Assembly: GCF_004804355.1 (NCBI RefSeq)
Contig: NZ_SRWZ01000003.1
Location: 372,001-436,000, forward strand
Length of the DNA stretch: 64,000 bases
Direction of reading: 5' to 3'
Source: Cognatitamlana onchidii
Lineage (GTDB): Bacteria > Bacteroidota > Bacteroidia > Flavobacteriales > Flavobacteriaceae
Below the pieces are notes generated by a model. That model was not told the DNA's origin. It made no database searches and saw nothing but the letters and a program-made list of their open reading frames with translations. The position numbers and the translations under genes were made by a program. Of this stretch, positions 59,926 through 64,000 are shown one piece after another; within the stretch, counting starts at the first letter, position 1; every line of letters begins with the position of its first letter.

Positions 59926-60500
59926 CACTTTAAATTGTCATTATAAACTAGCTTCAATTTATCTTTAGCACGTTTAATTCTCATCTTTACGGCACTTTCT
60001 CCAATACCCAAAACACTTTCAATTTCTTTTATTGATAAAAAATCTTGGTATTTAAGTAGTAATATCATTTTCTCCTCTGGAGAAATTAGCTCTAAAGCCA
60101 CCTTCAACTTATCTACCCTCATACTTAAAAAGCTAGCATCATCCTCTTCTTTTTCCGACAGGTTCTCTATGTCCTTATAGTCGACCGATTGCTTTTCAAA
60201 TTTCTTGGCAGTACTTCTTGTTACATAATTTACACAATGATTATAAGTAAAAGCATATAACCATGTTGAAAATTTAGATTTACCTTTAAAACTAGATAAC
60301 TTAACAAATAGTTTTAAAAAGACGTCTTGAGTTAAATCTTTAGCTTCATCTTCATCTTTTGAAAACCCATAACACTTATTGTACACCAAGGTTGAGTATC
60401 TATCATACAAAATCTCGAACAACAATGTGTTATTGGTTGTAACAATTGCATTTACCAAATCCTTGTCTGGCAGTTTACTAATATCGTCTAGGGTTTTCAA
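59925..60500 (-). CDS. ECF-type RNA polymerase sigma factor
   Basis: A 191-residue sigma factor. Region 2 has YNKCYGFSKDEDEAKDLTQDVFLKLF near 40-65 and KFSTWLYAFTYNHCVNYVTR. Region 4 near 135-185 has EEKMILLLKYQDFLSIKEIESVLGIGESAVKMRIKRAKDKL. Length is normal. It directs transcription of a set of genes, probably including its own unit with the 57-residue protein and the MscS channel, which would fit an envelope or osmotic stress response. No transmembrane anti-sigma factor is encoded nearby. Confidence 0.9.
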   Translation of the reverse strand: MKTLDDISKLPDKDLVNAIVTTNNTLLFEILYDRYSTLVYNKCYGFSKDEDEAKDLTQDVFLKLFVKLSSFKGKSKFSTWLYAFTYNHCVNYVTRSTAKKFEKQSVDYKDIENLSEKEEDDASFLSMRVDKLKVALELISPEEKMILLLKYQDFLSIKEIESVLGIGESAVKMRIKRAKDKLKLVYNDNLK

Positions 60501-60731
60501 GTTTAGCTATTAGCTAATTTATTGGTTCTAAAAATTAAGACACGGTTTTAAAAAAAAGTCACCATAAAATCAAAAAAATACTTGAAATAAACGGTTAGTT
60601 GCATAAGCAGAATTTATAAAATTCTGCGCAATTCTAAAATCACTTTTTTTAATCATCTTAATGGGTTGAAAAACTCCTATAAATTTAGTAAATTTAAGAC
60701 AACAAACCATTCACAATCAAATATTTACATA

Positions 60732-62444
60732 ATGAGACCGATAATTTTGTGTTTAATTGCTCTAAGCCTTTTCTTTTCATGTAAAAAAACGAAAGAACAG
60801 CCAACAGAATTTGTGATATCGAAAACATCTAGTTCAAAATATGCTTGTGTACCACCTGTAACAGATGCTGCATGGTATAAAGAAAACAATATCGCCCCAC
60901 TTTTAGATGGTTATGATGTTATTAACTATCCGATTACTACTAATAACCCTTTAGTTCAAAAATATTTTAATCAAGGGATGGCATTGGCGTATGCTTTTAA
61001 TCATGCCGAGGCTGCCAGATCGTTTTATTACGCCACAAAACTAGACCCTAAATGCGCCATGGCTTTCTGGGGTTTCGCCTATGTTTTAGGACCAAACTAC
61101 AATGCTGGTATGGAACCCGATAACTACGAACGCGCTTATAAAGCCATTCAAACTGCACTTACCCTTTCTAAAAACACCACTACAAAAGAAAAAGAATTTA
61201 TAGAAGCTATGGCCATGAGATATGCGCCAGAGCCACCGCAGGATAGACATCAACTTGATGTAGATTATTCAAAAGCATTAAAAAAACTATACCAAAAATA
61301 CCCCAAAGACTCTGAAATAAGCTCCCTATATGCAGAATCGATTATGAACTTACATCCGTGGGACTTATATGATAAATTTGGAGATGCTAAACCTTGGACT
61401 CCTGAAATTGTTAAGCTTCTAGAAACCCTAATAGATCAATACCCTAAACACCCTGGCGCGCATCACTTTTACATTCATGCTGTTGAAGCCTCAAATACGC
61501 CTGAACGTTCCAATGGTTCGGCTAAAGTTTTTGATCAAGGCCTAGTACCAGGCTCAGGGCATCTTTTACATATGCCCTCGCACACTTATATTAGAACAGG
61601 AGATTATCATAAGGGTACTCTATCCAATATAGCCGCTGTAAAAGCAGATAGCATCTATGTTACTACCTGCCATGCTCAAGGTGCTTACCCATTAGGATAT
61701 TATCCACACAACTATCATTTTATGGCAGCCACGGCGACTCTAGAAGGTAATAGTCATTGGGCTATGATTGGTGCCAATAAAGTTTCTAACCATGTACATC
61801 CAGAGATTATGAAAGAACCTGGATGGGGTACTTTACAGCACTATTACACCATACCTTACTATGTAGCCGTAAAATTTAAAATGTGGGACGACATATTAAA
61901 AAGAGACCTAAAAACTTATGATTTAAAATACCCTAGTGCTATTAAACATTATGCCGAAGGTATGGCCTACCTTGGAAAGCATGATATAGAAAAAGCACAA
62001 GAAGCACTATATAAACTTGAAGTACTAGCCAAAGATGAAAGTTTAAATGATATCACTATTTGGGATATTAACTCTGTTTTTACGCTAGTTCAAATTGCAG
62101 AAAAAGTTTTAAGAGCTGAAATATTAGCCACTCAAGGTGATTATGAGCGTAGCATAAATTTATTAAAAAAAGCCGTTTTTATGGAAGATCAATTAAATTA
62201 CAACGAACCGCCCGATTGGTTTTTCTCAATTAGACATCATTTAGGAGACAAACAAATTAAAGCCAAACACTATGAGGAAGCTATTACGACATATAAGGAA
62301 GATTTAGCGCACTTCCCAAAAAATGGCTGGGCTTATCATGGCTTGAAAAAGGCTTATACTGCACTTAATGATGTTGAAAATATTGCACAAGTAAACGGGC
62401 TTCTTTCAGAAAGTTGGGCACATGCAGATTTTGAGATTAAATAA
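60732..62444 (+). CDS. TPR-containing lipoprotein of unknown function
   Basis: A 570-residue predicted lipoprotein: signal peptide ILCLIALSLFFSC with the acyl Cys near residue 17. TPR-like repeats are seen (YFNQGMALAYAFNHAEAARSFYYATKLDPKCAMAFWG near 80, and helical pairs at 425-475 and 520-560). His-rich segments include HPGAHHFYIHAVEAS and GHLLHMPSHTY near 240-280. The family is known from bacterial genomes but without clear function. The ATG at 60732 is preferred over a TTG at 60666, since it places the signal peptide at the start. Confidence 0.8.
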   Translation: MRPIILCLIALSLFFSCKKTKEQPTEFVISKTSSSKYACVPPVTDAAWYKENNIAPLLDGYDVINYPITTNNPLVQKYFNQGMALAYAFNHAEAARSFYYATKLDPKCAMAFWGFAYVLGPNYNAGMEPDNYERAYKAIQTALTLSKNTTTKEKEFIEAMAMRYAPEPPQDRHQLDVDYSKALKKLYQKYPKDSEISSLYAESIMNLHPWDLYDKFGDAKPWTPEIVKLLETLIDQYPKHPGAHHFYIHAVEASNTPERSNGSAKVFDQGLVPGSGHLLHMPSHTYIRTGDYHKGTLSNIAAVKADSIYVTTCHAQGAYPLGYYPHNYHFMAATATLEGNSHWAMIGANKVSNHVHPEIMKEPGWGTLQHYYTIPYYVAVKFKMWDDILKRDLKTYDLKYPSAIKHYAEGMAYLGKHDIEKAQEALYKLEVLAKDESLNDITIWDINSVFTLVQIAEKVLRAEILATQGDYERSINLLKKAVFMEDQLNYNEPPDWFFSIRHHLGDKQIKAKHYEEAITTYKEDLAHFPKNGWAYHGLKKAYTALNDVENIAQVNGLLSESWAHADFEIK

Positions 62445-62456
62445 AATCTTTAACTA

Positions 62457-62597
62457 TTACTTGGCAACTTTCAAGCTTCTAAATGTTTGAAATTTAATTT
62501 CTCCTTCTATTCTTTTTGAAGGCGTTCCAGTAAACCAACCAAATCCTAAAAAAGGATTAAGAAGTTTATTGGAAGCTAATTTTTTTTTAGTTTTCAT
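62457..62597 (-). CDS. Possible 46-residue peptide gene
   Basis: An ATG at 62595-62597 opens a 46-residue basic peptide (MKTKKKLASNKLLNPF, then GFGWFTGTPSKRIEGE). It is separated from lpd by a terminator and read toward the end of the TPR gene. There is no family that I recognise. The Lys-rich start and WFTGTP core are suggestive of a real peptide, but the size allows chance. Confidence 0.35.
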   Translation of the reverse strand: MKTKKKLASNKLLNPFLGFGWFTGTPSKRIEGEIKFQTFRSLKVAK

Positions 62598-62678
62598 TTG
62601 TTGATTGATTTTGATTGATGTTGTGATTATATTATTAAAGACGACCGAAACAGAAAAAGGTTACATAAAAAGCAAAAA

Positions 62679-62704
62679 AAAAGCAGCTTTCCAGCTGCTT
62701 TTTT
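62679..62704. terminator. Bidirectional terminator between the TPR gene and lpd
   Basis: Perfect stem AAAAGCAGCT/AGCTGCTTTT (62679-62688 with 62693-62702) and a TTCC loop. T-runs on both strands make it suitable for both directions; it lies 25 nt after the lpd stop and 235 nt after the TPR stop. Confidence 0.8.
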
Positions 62705-62728
62705 CTACTTATTTTTAAAATATGCTTT

Positions 62729-64000
62729 CTAAATATGTAAAGCCCTATCTTCGGTTGCTACTAAAGCCGCTTCCTTAATAGCCTCTGTAAATGTAGGGTG
62801 TGCATGAGACATTCTTGAAATATCTTCAGCAGACGCTCTGTACTCCATAGCAACAACGGCTTCAGCAATCATGTCGGCAGCCCGTGCTCCAATCATGTGG
62901 ACTCCTAAAATCTCGTCGGTTGATTTATCTGCTAAAATTTTCACAAAACCATCTAAATCCATACTCGCTCTGCTACGTCCTAAAGCTCGCATAGGAAACG
63001 ATCCTGTTTTATAAGCTATTCCCGCTTCTTTTAATTGCTCTTCGGTTTTCCCAACGGCAGCAACTTCAGGCCATGTGTAAACCACACCCGGAATTAAATT
63101 ATAATCTATATGCGGTTTTTGTCCTGCAATAGTCTCAGCAACAAAAACACCTTCTTCTTCTGCTTTATGAGCCAACATAGCTCCTTTTACAACATCTCCA
63201 ATGGCATAAATATTCGATGCCGACGTTTGTAAATGATCATCTACTTCAACCTGCCCTCTATCGTTTAATTTTACACCAGCTGCTTCTGCATTTAAGCCAT
63301 CTGTATAGGGACGACGTCCGACAGATACTAAACAATAATCTCCTTTTATTTCAACCTCTTCACCTTTCTTATTGTCGGCCTTAACAATAACCTCATCTCC
63401 CACACGCTCTACCGACTTCACTTTGTGAGATACATTCATTTTAAACTTGGCCTTTTTAAACACTTTATTAAGTTCTTTTGATAAACCAGCATCCATAGTA
63501 GGGATAATTCTATCCATATACTCAACCACAGTCACCTCGGCACCTAAACGACGATATACCTGCCCAAGCTCTAAACCGATAACACCGCCTCCTATCACAA
63601 TCATATGCTTAGGGATTTCTTTTAGCTTTAAAGCCTCCGTAGATGTTATAATACGCTCCTTATCAATATTAATAAATGGTAAACTTGACGGCTTACTACC
63701 TGTAGCGATAATGGAATTTTTAGCTTCAATTTCAACAGGCTCATCCCCAGCAATGGTAATATGTGTGGCATCCTTAAAACTCCCTAAACCTTGGTAAACA
63801 TCAATGTTATTCTTCTTCATCAAGAAATCAATACCTCCAGTAGTCTGATCTACAACAGCTTGTTTTCTTGCTATCATTTTTTCTAAATTCACTTTAACAT
63901 CTCCAGGGATCTCAATACCGTGTTCTTCAAAATGCTTGACTGCATCTTCATAATGATGTGAGGAGTCCAAGAGCGCTTTACTTGGTATACAGCCCACATT
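62729..64000 (-). CDS. lpd: Dihydrolipoyl dehydrogenase (N-terminus cut by window end)
   Basis: Oxidises dihydrolipoamide in the pyruvate and 2-oxoglutarate dehydrogenase complexes, giving NADH. 423 residues of the usual about 465 are visible. The frame enters from the window end with NVGCIPSKALLDSS, holding the second redox Cys; the FAD-binding start is outside. The NAD motif is VIGGGVIGLELGQVYRRLG, the FAD motif AIGDVVKGAMLAHKAEEEG, and the C-terminal His-Glu pair lies in HAHPTFTEAIKEAAL. The reading frame continues beyond the window, so the GTG near the edge is not its start. Confidence 0.95.
   Translation of the reverse strand, partial: NVGCIPSKALLDSSHHYEDAVKHFEEHGIEIPGDVKVNLEKMIARKQAVVDQTTGGIDFLMKKNNIDVYQGLGSFKDATHITIAGDEPVEIEAKNSIIATGSKPSSLPFINIDKERIITSTEALKLKEIPKHMIVIGGGVIGLELGQVYRRLGAEVTVVEYMDRIIPTMDAGLSKELNKVFKKAKFKMNVSHKVKSVERVGDEVIVKADNKKGEEVEIKGDYCLVSVGRRPYTDGLNAEAAGVKLNDRGQVEVDDHLQTSASNIYAIGDVVKGAMLAHKAEEEGVFVAETIAGQKPHIDYNLIPGVVYTWPEVAAVGKTEEQLKEAGIAYKTGSFPMRALGRSRASMDLDGFVKILADKSTDEILGVHMIGARAADMIAEAVVAMEYRASAEDISRMSHAHPTFTEAIKEAALVATEDRALHI

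Overview
The window looks like the chromosome of a marine-type member of the Flavobacteriaceae (Bacteroidota). It is AT-rich, uses the Bacteroidota promoter element TAnnTTTG in front of many genes, and carries family-typical proteins: a MoaC-MogA fusion, DUF4202, LytTR and LuxR-type two-component systems, an MMPL exporter with a LolA-like partner, and many Crp/Fnr-type regulators. No rRNA, tRNA, CRISPR array or complete insertion sequence was recognised. Everything was read by eye, so residue numbers are approximate and family calls rest on motifs and recalled family features, not on searches.

Region 1 (1-9.3 kb) is a molybdenum-cofactor locus. A Tat-exported periplasmic nitrate reductase (napA, cut by the window start) and its chaperone napD point left. 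Divergent from them runs moeA, a ModE-type regulator, a TauE-type permease, mobA, moaD, a moeB-rhodanese fusion, moaE, a four-helix-bundle gene in an inverted-repeat setting, a moaC-mogA fusion and moaA. This set covers the route from GTP to molybdopterin guanine dinucleotide.

Region 2 (9.3-18.3 kb) has an AraC regulator, an MddA-like methyltransferase and a small secreted protein. After these comes a left-pointing nitrate-assimilation block: a NarK transporter, a very large nitrate reductase fused to a NasB-type FAD domain and a BFD-type [2Fe-2S] domain, and a protein joining a siroheme-less sulfite/nitrite-reductase-like region to a rubredoxin.

Region 3 (18.5-31.2 kb) is accessory. It holds a small gene cassette bounded by structured repeats with a frameshifted gene, a beta-lactamase-family lipoprotein, a MarR-controlled envelope operon (SDR, MMPL exporter, LolA-like protein, barrel), two Crp/Fnr regulators, an AhpD-like protein, two NTF2-like secreted proteins and an ECF sigma factor.

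Region 4 (31.3-44.8 kb) points left and returns to nitrogen and molybdenum. It has nirB and nirD, DUF4202, a NarX-like sensor kinase, RidA and a NarL-like regulator; then a FdhF/YdeP-type oxidoreductase, a MocA-type cytidylyltransferase, XdhC and a two-subunit IorAB-type molybdenum hydroxylase. narK and nirB share a near-identical 7-2-7 palindrome over the same promoter element, and a looser version lies before the response-regulator gene, suggesting a small nitrate regulon.

Region 5 (44.9-64 kb) is mostly housekeeping: a SLC13 transporter, a YheT-type hydrolase, adenine deaminase, TilS, PabB, a DEAD-box helicase, a lone MotA/TolQ/ExbB-like protein, a LytS/LytTR pair, a GH63-like glucosidase, an ECF sigma factor with a coupled 57-residue gene and a MscS channel, a TPR lipoprotein, and lpd cut by the window end.
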